Position numbers and translations under genes: made by a program. Under the pieces are notes generated by a model. That model was given only the letters and a program-made list of their open reading frames with translations. It was not told where the DNA came from and did no database searches. From positions 124,001 to 188,000 of the forward strand of contig NZ_HF545617.1 in NCBI RefSeq assembly GCF_000723465.1: a stretch of 64,000 nt of DNA, given 5' to 3'. Origin of the DNA: Ruminococcus bicirculans (ex Wegman et al. 2014). GTDB taxonomy: Bacteria; Bacillota; Clostridia; Oscillospirales; Ruminococcaceae. Shown piece by piece: positions 1 through 7,721 of this stretch. Position 1 is the first letter of the stretch. The number at the start of each line of letters is the position of its first letter.

Positions 1-234
1 ATAAAGGAACATCAGGCGGAGCTTGTGCTTGCGGCGCAGAAAGATAAAAAGGCCAAGAAGCTTGAAGAAAAGGCTAACGCAGGTGCGGCGGCTCAGAGTG
101 CAAATGAAGATATGGCTGCTGACAAGCCTGAAAAGAAGATACGCAAGGCGGCAAGCGACAAGTCTGTTGTGGCAAAGCCTGAGGAGGACTTCGAGGAGTT
201 CGCTCCTGTGGACATAAGCGAGCTTGGTGACTGA
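1..234 (+). CDS. C-terminal tail of a truncated gene, possibly recA
   Basis: The reading frame is open from base 1 and stops at 232-234, three bases before recX, so this is the 3' end of a gene that starts outside the window. The visible 77 residues are Lys/Ala/Glu rich and end in an acidic tail (EDFEEFAPVDISELGD). RecA proteins carry variable, charged C-terminal tails, and recX commonly follows recA directly, which is why RecA is suggested. No conserved RecA core motif is visible here, so the assignment rests on gene order. Confidence 0.45.
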   Translation: MKEHQAELVLAAQKDKKAKKLEEKANAGAAAQSANEDMAADKPEKKIRKAASDKSVVAKPEEDFEEFAPVDISELGD

Positions 235-237
235 TAA

Positions 238-858
238 ATGCTTAAAATAACGGGCGTTTCAAAATACAAGGGCAGCACATATATGATAGAGTTTGAGGAG
301 GGCGAAACGGCTTTTCTCAACTATGAGATAGTGTCTGCCTATGGTCTGAGAGCAGGGCTTGATATGCCTGAGTCTGCTTGGGAGAAGATAGTTTTTGACA
401 ACGAGTTCAGAAAGGCTAAGGAAAGGGCTTTGTATCTCCTTGATTACAGGGACTATTCTTATGTGGAGCTTTACAAGAAGCTTGAGAAAAATTACAGCGA
501 GGAGATATGCGACGCCGTAATGGATAAGATGCTGGAGCTTGGGACGGTCAATGACAGACGGTATGCTCAGGGGCTTGCGAGGAATTATGTGGAAGTGCGT
601 AAATACGGATATTACCGTGCTTATCAGCAGATGAGACAAAAAGGGCTTACGAAGCCTATAATAGAGGAAGCTTTGGAGGAATACAGCGAGGGTACATACG
701 AGCGGCTGTATGAGCTTGTGGAGCGAAAGTATCTCAGATATCTTGACGGAGAAAAGGGTGACATAAAGGTAAAAAACGCCCTTGTGCGTTTGGGGTATTC
801 ATACGACATAATAAAAGAGGTGCTTGCTGACATAAAACAGGAGTACGGCGACGAATAA
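238..858 (+). CDS. recX: Regulatory protein RecX
   Basis: 206 residues. RecX binds RecA filaments and modulates recombinase activity in the cytoplasm. The protein shows the family's three-helix repeats: KAKERALYLLDYRDYSYVELYKKL near residue 60, a middle repeat with DRRYAQGLARNYVEVRKYGYYRA near 106, and a C-terminal repeat around residues 170-200. The length is usual for Gram-positive RecX. It starts three bases after the upstream stop and is probably cotranscribed with it; the lipoprotein gene follows 11 bases later. Recognition is from the motif pattern and is firm. Confidence 0.9.
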   Translation: MLKITGVSKYKGSTYMIEFEEGETAFLNYEIVSAYGLRAGLDMPESAWEKIVFDNEFRKAKERALYLLDYRDYSYVELYKKLEKNYSEEICDAVMDKMLELGTVNDRRYAQGLARNYVEVRKYGYYRAYQQMRQKGLTKPIIEEALEEYSEGTYERLYELVERKYLRYLDGEKGDIKVKNALVRLGYSYDIIKEVLADIKQEYGDE

Positions 859-869
859 AGGAGCAAAGA

Positions 870-1718
870 ATGAAAAAGATCATTTTTGCGGCGGCTATAC
901 TGAGTGCGGGGATCATGACAGGCTGTTCGCTGAGCTTTGACGGCACAGACAGCTCTCAGCCTGCGGAAAATGTTCAGGGCAGTGAGAACGCTGTGACAAC
1001 GCAGGGAACTGATACGGAAAGCGAAGAAGCCGCTGACCCGCTTGAAGAGGCAAAGGACGTTGCGGCAATGTATCTTAAAGCCGCAAACGCTGAGTTTGAC
1101 CAATCAATGGTTAAGCTTATGACAGACGATTATGCCGCTGACTATGAATATATGAAAAAGAACATGGGCGGCGACAATGAATACGGTGAGGACGAGCAGA
1201 TAAGCGGAGTAAGATATAGCTTTGACAAGGATAAGTGCGGCTTTATCGACAAGGTGAACATCTCGGAGGAGTATTCAAAGGCGGCGGAGCTTTATGTGAC
1301 CATAGCTTATGACAGCTCTGAGGGAGAGGTCACGTCATCGCAGTATATTCTTATGGTGCTTGATAAGGACAATGATTGGAAAGTTTGCTTTGCAGGCTCA
1401 AAGGCGCAGGCTTACGCAGACGGCATAATCACTGACGAAAACTCGGAAAGGGCAGAGGCTAACGCTCAGGCGGTATATGAGGCGGCAGAAAAGGCGGTCA
1501 CGGAGCTTTCAAAAGACAAGAGCTACAAGTTTGAGTACATGAACTACATTTCCACAGAGACGGATAAGTTCATAGAAAAGATAAAGGAACAGCTTCCTGA
1601 TGAGCTTAAGGATACATATTTTACTGTTTTTATTGATGAAGGAAAGCTTGATTATGTTGTTTGGTCGCAGGAAGCAGGGTCAGAGATAACTGTTACTTAT
1701 CCTGAGAAGAAAAACTGA
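870..1718 (+). CDS. Predicted lipoprotein, function unknown
   Basis: 282 residues. The N-terminus is a lipoprotein signal peptide, MKKIIFAAAILSAGIMTGC, with lipobox MTGC, so the mature protein should be lipid-anchored at Cys19 on the outer face of the membrane. A low-complexity Ser/Glu/Thr linker (about residues 25-55) precedes a soluble acidic domain of roughly 220 residues that I do not recognise; its shape suggests a small alpha/beta domain of the NTF2-like or DUF4878 kind, which is only a guess. The SD AAAGGAG lies 7 bases before ATG. It follows recX by 11 bases. Confidence 0.7.
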   Translation: MKKIIFAAAILSAGIMTGCSLSFDGTDSSQPAENVQGSENAVTTQGTDTESEEAADPLEEAKDVAAMYLKAANAEFDQSMVKLMTDDYAADYEYMKKNMGGDNEYGEDEQISGVRYSFDKDKCGFIDKVNISEEYSKAAELYVTIAYDSSEGEVTSSQYILMVLDKDNDWKVCFAGSKAQAYADGIITDENSERAEANAQAVYEAAEKAVTELSKDKSYKFEYMNYISTETDKFIEKIKEQLPDELKDTYFTVFIDEGKLDYVVWSQEAGSEITVTYPEKKN

Positions 1719-1732
1719 CGGCGCAAAAGTGC

Positions 1733-1761
1733 TTGACAAAATAAATTGAGTGGTGTATAAT
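1733..1761 (+). promoter_or_regulatory. Strong sigma-A promoter of the candidate small RNA
   Basis: TTGACA (1733-1738), 17-base spacer, TATAAT (1756-1761): a perfect consensus. Initiation is expected near 1768, and a strong terminator follows within 75 bases. Confidence 0.8.
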
Positions 1762-1767
1762 ATAGGT

Positions 1768-1845
1768 AACCACGAGATTGATTGTGTTCACAGTGACACA
1801 CAAATGAAACCCCCGAAAGTTGCAGCTTTCGGGGGTTTCTTTTGG
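1768..1845 (+). ncRNA. Candidate small RNA (about 75 nt) between lipoprotein gene and rimO
   Basis: A perfect promoter (1733-1761) and a perfect intrinsic terminator (1806-1843) bracket a transcript of about 75 nt with no ribosome site or credible ORF. The 5' part contains a second small inverted repeat, TGTGT/ACACA near 1785-1800. The downstream gene rimO has its own promoter at 1938-1966, so this unit is not simply its leader. It could also be an attenuated leader or an orphan promoter, and it matches no RNA family that I recognise. Confidence 0.5.
1806..1843 (+). terminator. Intrinsic terminator, 14-bp perfect stem
   Basis: GAAACCCCCGAAAG pairs with CTTTCGGGGGTTTC across the loop TTGCAG, followed by a T run. 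It ends the short transcript from the promoter at 1733 and would also stop read-through from the lipoprotein gene. Confidence 0.9.
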
Positions 1846-1937
1846 GATCATGCCGGACTTACTTTCTGTATGCTTTTGGCTTTGTGGGAAATTCATAAAT
1901 ATTTTGATTTTTGTCATACAATAGTGACTAAAAGGGC

Positions 1938-1966
1938 TTGACAAAACTGTGTAAAAGTGAGATAAT
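1938..1966 (+). promoter_or_regulatory. Promoter of rimO-pgsA
   Basis: TTGACA (1938-1943), 17-base spacer, GATAAT (1961-1966), about 60 bases upstream of the chosen rimO start. Confidence 0.75.
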
Positions 1967-2027
1967 AAGATAGATTATTGTGATACTTTATGCCGTCCGT
2001 TGGCGGTGTAGGATTGGAGATTTTTTC

Positions 2028-3356
2028 ATGGCAACTAGAGTGGGAATGGTTTCTCTCGGATGTCCTAAAAATCAGGTGGACGCTGAGCATATGCTCTATG
2101 ATCTGCGCAAAGAGGGTTTTCAGATAGTTTCTGACGCAGCCCTTTCTGATGTGGTCATTATAAATACCTGTGGATTTATCGAGTCGGCTAAACAGGAGGC
2201 TATAGACACTATACTTGAGTTCTGTACTCTCAAGCAGGAGGGCAGGATAAAGGCGGTAATAGCTACGGGCTGTCTTGCTGAAAGATACCGTGACGAAATG
2301 AAAAAGGAGATTCCTGAGCTTGACGCTGTTGTGGGAATAGGCTCTAACGGAAAAATTTGCGATATCATAAGAGAGATACTGCTGGATAAGCAGGCGGTCT
2401 GTTCTTATGGCGCAAAAACTGAGCTTTCCATGGAAGGCGGAAGAATTATTTCTACTGAGCCTTTCTATGCGTATATAAAGATAGCCGAGGGTTGCAGCAA
2501 CAACTGCACTTACTGCGCTATCCCGTCTATAAGAGGAAAATACAGAAGCAGACGCATGGAGGATATCGTCAAGGAAGCCAGATGGCTGGCTGAGAACGGC
2601 GTTACGGAGCTTGTAGTTGTGGCGCAGGATACAACACGCTATGGCGAGGATATCTACGGCAAGTCTATGCTCCCTGAATTGCTCACGGCACTTTGTGAGA
2701 TAGACGGTTTCAAGTGGATAAGAACGCTTTATTGCTATCCTGAGAGGATAACGGACGAACTGCTGGACGTTATCGCTAAAGAGGACAAGCTTGTAAAGTA
2801 TCTTGATATGCCTATACAGCACTGCAACAAGACCATACTTAAAAGAATGAACCGCCATGGGGACAGAGAGACCCTTACGGCACTTATAAAGAAGATAAGA
2901 GAAAAGATACCGAACGTTACGCTGAGGACAACTCTTATCACAGGCTTCCCAGGGGAAACTAAGGAACAGTTTGAAGAGCTTTGCGAGTTTGTAAAGGAAA
3001 TTCGCTTTGAAAGGCTCGGCTGTTTTGCTTACTCGCCTGAGGAGGGTACGCCTGCGGAGAAGTTTGAAGATCAGGTGCCTTTAAAGGACAGAGAGCGCAG
3101 AGCGGAGATAATAATGGAAGAACAGATGATTATTTCCGACAGCCTTAATGAGGCTGCTCTCGACAGCGAAGTCGAGGTGGTTTGCGAGGGCTTTGACAGA
3201 TATGCCGAGTGTTACTACGGCAGAAGTCAGGCGGACGCACCTGAGATAGACGGAAAGATATTCTTCCTGAGCGAGGATAAAGTTAGGGTCGGCGAGTATG
3301 TCAAGGTAAAAATTGACGATACTATGGATTATGACCTTATCGGCTCAAAAATGTAG
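2028..3356 (+). CDS. rimO: Ribosomal protein S12 methylthiotransferase RimO
   Basis: 442 residues. A cytoplasmic radical-SAM enzyme that methylthiolates an aspartate of ribosomal protein S12. Domains in order: an N-terminal MTTase domain with the family opening VGMVSLGCPKNQVDAE, further cluster cysteines (INTCGF, ATGCLAERY), the radical-SAM motif CSNNCTYC near residue 150, and a C-terminal TRAM domain. The frame extends upstream to 1980, but the ATG at 2028 has the SD GGATTGGAGA and gives the standard N-terminus. It is followed 16 bases later by pgsA, so the two form an operon. Confidence 0.95.
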   Translation: MATRVGMVSLGCPKNQVDAEHMLYDLRKEGFQIVSDAALSDVVIINTCGFIESAKQEAIDTILEFCTLKQEGRIKAVIATGCLAERYRDEMKKEIPELDAVVGIGSNGKICDIIREILLDKQAVCSYGAKTELSMEGGRIISTEPFYAYIKIAEGCSNNCTYCAIPSIRGKYRSRRMEDIVKEARWLAENGVTELVVVAQDTTRYGEDIYGKSMLPELLTALCEIDGFKWIRTLYCYPERITDELLDVIAKEDKLVKYLDMPIQHCNKTILKRMNRHGDRETLTALIKKIREKIPNVTLRTTLITGFPGETKEQFEELCEFVKEIRFERLGCFAYSPEEGTPAEKFEDQVPLKDRERRAEIIMEEQMIISDSLNEAALDSEVEVVCEGFDRYAECYYGRSQADAPEIDGKIFFLSEDKVRVGEYVKVKIDDTMDYDLIGSKM

Positions 3357-3372
3357 ATGAAAGGAACTTGAT

Positions 3373-3951
3373 ATGAACCTGCCAAATAAACTTACAGTGC
3401 TTAGAGTAATATTGATACCGTTTTTCCTGCTGTTCGTGCTGCTTTTCAGAATACCGCATCACATGGTGTTTGCGCTTATCGTGTTCGCTGCGGCTTCAAT
3501 TACAGACTGGTTTGACGGTAAGATAGCAAGAAAGCACAATCTTGTTACAACTTTCGGAAAGTTTCTTGACCCGCTTGCAGACAAGCTTCTTGTTATGACG
3601 GCGCTTATCTGCTTCACATTTGAACGTTGGATAGACCCTGTTGCGGTGGTACTGATACTTGCAAGAGAGTTTATGGTAACGGGTCTTAGACTTGTTGTGG
3701 CAAGCGAGGGCGTTGTGGTCGCTGCAGGAATATGGGGTAAACTCAAAACGGCTTTCACTATGGTTGCTCTTATTGCTATAATGGTTTTGCAGATCGTTAA
3801 TCCTGCGGAAAAAGGAAGCCCTGATTTCACTTGGGGAACACCGATATTCCTTGTAAACGAGATACTCATTTGGATTGCTGTTGTGCTGACAGTCATTTCT
3901 GGCGCAGTTTATCTTAAGGGATACTGGAAGTATATAGATTCGGGCAAATAA
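3373..3951 (+). CDS. pgsA: CDP-diacylglycerol-glycerol-3-phosphate 3-phosphatidyltransferase
   Basis: 192 residues, an integral membrane protein. It makes phosphatidylglycerol phosphate from CDP-diacylglycerol and glycerol-3-phosphate, the first step to phosphatidylglycerol and cardiolipin. The CDP-alcohol phosphatidyltransferase signature D-G-x2-A-R-x8-G-x3-D-x3-D is complete (DWFDGKIARK then GKFLDPLADK, residues about 38-66). Several hydrophobic segments fit the usual six-helix fold. SD AAAGGAA precedes ATG. It is the second gene of the rimO operon. Confidence 0.93.
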   Translation: MNLPNKLTVLRVILIPFFLLFVLLFRIPHHMVFALIVFAAASITDWFDGKIARKHNLVTTFGKFLDPLADKLLVMTALICFTFERWIDPVAVVLILAREFMVTGLRLVVASEGVVVAAGIWGKLKTAFTMVALIAIMVLQIVNPAEKGSPDFTWGTPIFLVNEILIWIAVVLTVISGAVYLKGYWKYIDSGK

Positions 3952-3968
3952 TGTGGCCTGCCGACGTG

Positions 3969-3997
3969 TTGCGGCATATGATAACTTAATATATAAA
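3969..3997 (+). promoter_or_regulatory. Possible promoter for the T-box/cysES transcript
   Basis: TTGCGG, 17-base spacer, TATAAA. The match is imperfect, but it sits immediately before the T-box leader where a promoter is required. Confidence 0.4.
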
Positions 3998-4004
3998 TGC
4001 GTAT

Positions 4005-4246
4005 CAGCAAGAGTAGCTGTGAGGTAATTTTCAGAGAGAAGCCGTTTGGTGCAAGGCTTCAAGGACTTTCAGTGAAGTGCGGCTGACAGCAGGGAGCGAA
4101 CAACGGCGAAAGCTTAGTATTCCTCTCCGTAGGGTCTGCGTTAAAGATATTGAGCTGTACAAAATTTTGTACAGGAAATCGGAGTGGGACCGTAGATCAT
4201 AATCTGCCTCCGGAGTGGTGAAACGCCATTCCGGAGGTTTTTTCTT
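4005..4246 (+). promoter_or_regulatory. T-box leader (probably tRNA-Cys responsive) of cysE-cysS
   Basis: The leader has the stem I distal arm AAGCCGTTTGGTGCAAGGCTT near 4039, a plausible specifier TGC (Cys) at 4078-4080 followed by a purine, and the T-box element GAGTGGGACCGTA near 4183-4195, before a terminator. Uncharged tRNA pairing at the UGGG bulge would favour the antiterminator. G in the fourth bulge position could pair by wobble with U73, the usual tRNA-Cys discriminator. The downstream genes make cysteine and Cys-tRNA, which agrees. Confidence 0.88.
4207..4246 (+). terminator. T-box terminator hairpin
   Basis: CCTCCGGAGTGG pairs with CCATTCCGGAGG, followed by TTTTTTC. This is the default-off structure of the Cys T-box; its 5' arm region competes with the antiterminator. 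Confidence 0.88.
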
Positions 4247-4264
4247 AGAAAGGGAGAGATAGAT

Positions 4265-4918
4265 ATGACGATTTTGGAAAACATAAAGCATGATATTCAG
4301 ACTATAAAGGACAGAGATCCTGCGGCAACGAGCACGCTGGAGATCCTCACATATTCGGGGCTTCACGCTGTGGCTTTTTACAGGGTGTCGCACTGGTTCT
4401 ATGTTCACAAGCACAAGGTCATCGCAAGATGTATTTCGCAGTTTGCAAGAATGTTGACAGGTATCGAGATACACCCAGGTGCTAAGATAGGCAAGGGTCT
4501 GCTTATCGACCACGGCTCGGGTGTTGTTATAGGTGAGACCGCTGAGATAGGCGATTACTGCCTGCTTTATCAGGGCTGTACCCTTGGCGGAACAGGTAAA
4601 GACCACGGTAAAAGACACCCGACCCTTGGAAACAATGTTATGGTAGGGTGCGGTGCAAAGGTGCTTGGACCATTCACTGTGGGGGACAATGCAAAGATAG
4701 CCGCAAATGCGGTAGTTCTTGAGCCTGTGCCTGCAAACTCAACTGCTGTGGGCGTGCCTGCAAGGATAGTTAAGCAGAATGGCAAGCGCACCTGCGACCT
4801 GGATCAGGTGCATATCCCTGATCCTGTGGCTCAGGAGCTTTGCCAGACAAGAATACAGATAGCTAAGCTGGAAAAGAGAGTGGCTGAGCTTGAAAAGATC
4901 GGAAAGAAAGAGCAGTAA
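4265..4918 (+). CDS. cysE: Serine O-acetyltransferase
   Basis: 217 residues, cytoplasmic. It transfers acetyl from acetyl-CoA to L-serine, giving O-acetylserine for cysteine synthesis. The C-terminal half is a left-handed beta-helix of hexapeptide repeats (IHPGAKIGKGLLIDHGSGVVIGETAEIGDYCLLYQG...) with the family's active-site signature DHGSGVVIGETA and GKDHGKRHP. A short coiled coil (AKLEKRVAELEKIGKKE) closes the protein. SD AAAGGGAGAG lies before ATG. It is the first gene after the Cys T-box and is 25 bases from cysS. Confidence 0.95.
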   Translation: MTILENIKHDIQTIKDRDPAATSTLEILTYSGLHAVAFYRVSHWFYVHKHKVIARCISQFARMLTGIEIHPGAKIGKGLLIDHGSGVVIGETAEIGDYCLLYQGCTLGGTGKDHGKRHPTLGNNVMVGCGAKVLGPFTVGDNAKIAANAVVLEPVPANSTAVGVPARIVKQNGKRTCDLDQVHIPDPVAQELCQTRIQIAKLEKRVAELEKIGKKEQ

Positions 4919-4943
4919 AATATAAGGAAAGAGGTAAAGATAA

Positions 4944-6359
4944 ATGAACATTTATAACACGCTTACTCACAAGATCGAAAAATTTGTACCAAACGAGCCG
5001 GGCAAGGTGTCAATGTATACCTGCGGTCCTACAGTTTATCACTATGCCCATATCGGCAATCTGAGAAGCTATATAATGGAGGACGTTTTGGAAAAGTATC
5101 TCCGCTATGACGGTTATGACGTAAAGAGAGTAATGAACATCACGGACGTTGGTCATCTTACTTCTGACGGCGATACAGGCGATGATAAAATGCTCAAGGG
5201 CGCAAAGCGTGAGCATAAGACTGTTATGGAGATCGCAAAATTCTACACTGACGCTTTCTTTGAGGACTGCAAGAAGCTAAATATCAAAAGACCTGACGTT
5301 GTTGAGCCTGCAACGGGCTGTATTAGTGATTTTATCAAGGTGATATCTGCTCTTATGGACAAGGGCTATGCTTATGAGGCAGGTGGAAACATCTATTTTG
5401 ATACTTCAAAGCTGAAGGAGTATTATGTTTTCCACAACTTTAATGAGGAAGATCTTGAGGTCGGCGTTCGTGAGGGCGTTGAGGAGGACACAAACAAGCG
5501 CAACAAGGCTGACTTTGTACTGTGGTTCACAAAGTCTAAGTTCGACGATCAGGAGCTTAAGTGGGATTCCCCTTGGGGTGTGGGCTACCCTGGCTGGCAT
5601 ATCGAGTGTTCATGTATCTCAATGAAACATCTTGGCGAAAGACTTGACATTCACTGCGGCGGTATCGACAACGCTTTCCCACACCACACAAACGAGATAG
5701 CACAGTCTGAGGCTTATCTTGGTCACAAGTGGTGCAACTACTGGTTCCATATCCTGCACCTTAACACAAACAGCGGAAAGATGTCAAAGTCTAAGGGCGA
5801 GTTCCTTACTGTTTCACTGCTGGAGTCAAAGGGCTATGACCCACTGGTATACAGATTTTTCTGCTTGCAGTCACACTACAGAAAGTCACTTGTTTTCACA
5901 TACGAAAACCTTGACAATGCAAAGACAGCATACAACAAGCTCACTGCAAGGATAGCACAGCTTATGGCTGACAAGAAGCCTGACGAGGTGGTGGAGCTTG
6001 AGGATTTTGAGAAGTTCAAGGGTAGCTTCAAGGCGGCACTTGATGACGATATAAACACTTCAAATGCTATCACTGTTCTGTATGACGTTCTTAAAGCTGA
6101 CACTAACAATGAAACAAAGCTTGCCCTTATCGAGGATTTTGACAAGGTGCTTTCACTTGGTCTGATTGAAGCTGCAAAGAAGCTCAGTGCTGACGGTGAA
6201 GAGGATATCCCTGAGGAGGTCAAGGTGCTTGTTGAGGAGCGTAAGGCTGCAAGAAAGGCAAAGGACTTTGCTAAGGCTGACGAACTGAGAGATAAGATAG
6301 GCGAGCTTGGCTATATCGTTGAGGAAACAAGACAGGGCACAAAGATAAAGAAAAAGTAA
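4944..6359 (+). CDS. cysS: Cysteinyl-tRNA synthetase
   Basis: 471 residues, a class I aminoacyl-tRNA synthetase. The HIGH-type motif is YAHIGNLRS (TCGPTVYHYAHIGN, residues about 27-40) and KMSKS is SGKMSKSKGEFLT near residue 267. Zinc-site residues are visible at TCGPTVY and in the WHIECS and HHTNEIAQSEA segments. The C-terminal DALR-like helices end with KAKDFAKADELRDKIGELGYIVEET. Length is typical. The cysE-cysS pair behind a T-box is a classic Firmicute arrangement. Confidence 0.96.
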   Translation: MNIYNTLTHKIEKFVPNEPGKVSMYTCGPTVYHYAHIGNLRSYIMEDVLEKYLRYDGYDVKRVMNITDVGHLTSDGDTGDDKMLKGAKREHKTVMEIAKFYTDAFFEDCKKLNIKRPDVVEPATGCISDFIKVISALMDKGYAYEAGGNIYFDTSKLKEYYVFHNFNEEDLEVGVREGVEEDTNKRNKADFVLWFTKSKFDDQELKWDSPWGVGYPGWHIECSCISMKHLGERLDIHCGGIDNAFPHHTNEIAQSEAYLGHKWCNYWFHILHLNTNSGKMSKSKGEFLTVSLLESKGYDPLVYRFFCLQSHYRKSLVFTYENLDNAKTAYNKLTARIAQLMADKKPDEVVELEDFEKFKGSFKAALDDDINTSNAITVLYDVLKADTNNETKLALIEDFDKVLSLGLIEAAKKLSADGEEDIPEEVKVLVEERKAARKAKDFAKADELRDKIGELGYIVEETRQGTKIKKK

Positions 6360-6370
6360 AGGAGCGTTAA

Positions 6371-7252
6371 ATGAGCAAAAATAAACAGGATCTGGGTCCA
6401 TACCGCAGAAAACAGTTTCAGACGTATTTTCAGTTTTCACTTATAGCAATTTGCTTTGTTATAATCTTTGTTCTCTTTTACGCCTGCACTGGCAGCAGCA
6501 AGAACGATATAGACTATACTGATGCAAAGGTGATACAGATGGACGAACCTGCCGATGACAGCCCTGTGGTGGTTTTTGAAACAAACAAGGGAACTTTCAA
6601 GGCTGTGCTTTTCCCTGATGAAGCACCGAACTATTGCAAGTTTTTCACTGGACTTGTGGAAAAGGGCTATTATGACGGCACTTATGTGAGCATGGTGCAG
6701 GACGGTGTGTATTTTATAGGCGGAACAAAGCAGGCTGACGGTCAGACAACTTCTGACACTGACACCACCACTATCGAGGCGGAGTATTCAAAAAACCTGT
6801 GGCCTTTAAAAGGTGCGCTTTGTGCATACACGCAGGAGCAAGGTCACTTGTTCAGCAAGAAGAAGGTTTCAAACAGCTATCTTCTTTTTGTTGACAACTA
6901 TGACCTTACCGAGGAGGAGCAGGCGGAGCTTGACAGCAAGCTTGCAGACAGCAACAATATCCCTGAAGATATTACCGATGCTTTTGAGAAATATGGCGGT
7001 GTGCTGAATTTCTCTCAGCAGTATACTGTTTTCGGTCAGGTATATGACGGTATGGATATTTATGACGAGATATGCGGTACTGATGTGGCTGACTCTGAGA
7101 CGCTGAAGCCTAGGGAGGACATACAATTCACAAAGGTGTATATGTCTACCTACGGAGAGAATAAAAACAGCAATGCTTTTGCAGGCAGTGCGGATAGTTC
7201 TGAGGTTTCTGAGAGTGCGGTCGACAGTGCAGACACAAGCTCGGAGATTTAA
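6371..7252 (+). CDS. Membrane-anchored, degenerate cyclophilin-type PPIase-like protein
   Basis: 293 residues. A single N-terminal transmembrane segment (about 25-43, FSLIAICFVIIFVLFYACTG) anchors an extracytoplasmic cyclophilin-like domain (about 68-260). Recognisable landmarks are VVFETNKGTFKAVLFPDEAPNYCKFFTGLVEKGYYDGT and FGQVYDGMDIYDEI. The catalytic signature is broken: FHRVI is YVSMV and MQGGD is FIGGT, so the catalytic arginine is missing. A chaperone or binding role is more likely than isomerase activity. The tail is Ser/Asp rich. It follows cysS by 11 bases and shares its transcript. Confidence 0.7.
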   Translation: MSKNKQDLGPYRRKQFQTYFQFSLIAICFVIIFVLFYACTGSSKNDIDYTDAKVIQMDEPADDSPVVVFETNKGTFKAVLFPDEAPNYCKFFTGLVEKGYYDGTYVSMVQDGVYFIGGTKQADGQTTSDTDTTTIEAEYSKNLWPLKGALCAYTQEQGHLFSKKKVSNSYLLFVDNYDLTEEEQAELDSKLADSNNIPEDITDAFEKYGGVLNFSQQYTVFGQVYDGMDIYDEICGTDVADSETLKPREDIQFTKVYMSTYGENKNSNAFAGSADSSEVSESAVDSADTSSEI

Positions 7253-7270
7253 TTTAATCATATCAATTAA

Positions 7271-7300
7271 AGCGAACGGGTGGATGCCTGTTCGCTTTTT
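7271..7300 (+). terminator. Terminator of the cysES operon
   Basis: AGCGAAC and GTTCGCT pair around GGGTGGATGCCT, followed by TTTTT. Confidence 0.85.
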
Positions 7301-7721
7301 ATATTCACTGAAAATTCATTATTTATTTGTTTATTTCACTATAAATTTGTATTAAGCTCTGCTATACTACTCTTTAGAACATAAAGATTTTAACATTGCT
7401 TTCGTATGAATTAAGGCTTAAAATCAGAAGATTTTATACTTGATATAAGAATATGAAACACAAATGCTATTATATTAGACATGACGGCTTATATTGTAAA
7501 TTACATTAATAACGTTAGCCGAGCCACAGTTCTTGACTTTATGAGCTTATTGTGGTAAACTTAAAACCAAGTCCATGTGTGAAAAAAATTCCGGCAGTGC
7601 CTGGCTTTTATGTGCGTTGAGCCGAGGGTTGAGCTTGCAATGGTGTTGGACGATATTAACGAAATTTTTTTAGTAACAGAATAGGCAGGAAAGTCCTGTC
7701 TTTAAAATAGGAGGAAATTTT
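7301..7721 (+). other. Gene-free stretch upstream of the GH26-like gene
   Basis: About 420 AT-rich bases without a credible ORF. A promoter TTGACT-N17-TAAACT lies at 7533-7561, leaving a leader of about 150 bases. An 8-bp palindrome TAACGTTA (7510-7517) resembles the core of LacI-family operators, but the flanks are not symmetric. No riboswitch family was recognised. The SD TAGGAGG lies before the ATG at 7722. Confidence 0.4.

Noticed and set aside
1750-1941. 63-codon frame over the candidate small RNA
   Set aside because: It begins inside the promoter and reads through the terminator hairpin; no ribosome site.
4031-4618. Long minus-strand frame antisense to the Cys T-box and cysE
   Set aside because: It is a shadow of the T-box and cysE, and has no ribosome site.
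7506-7520. LacI-family operator upstream of the GH26-like gene
   Set aside because: Only the 8-bp core TAACGTTA is symmetric; the outer positions do not match, so it is mentioned but not called.
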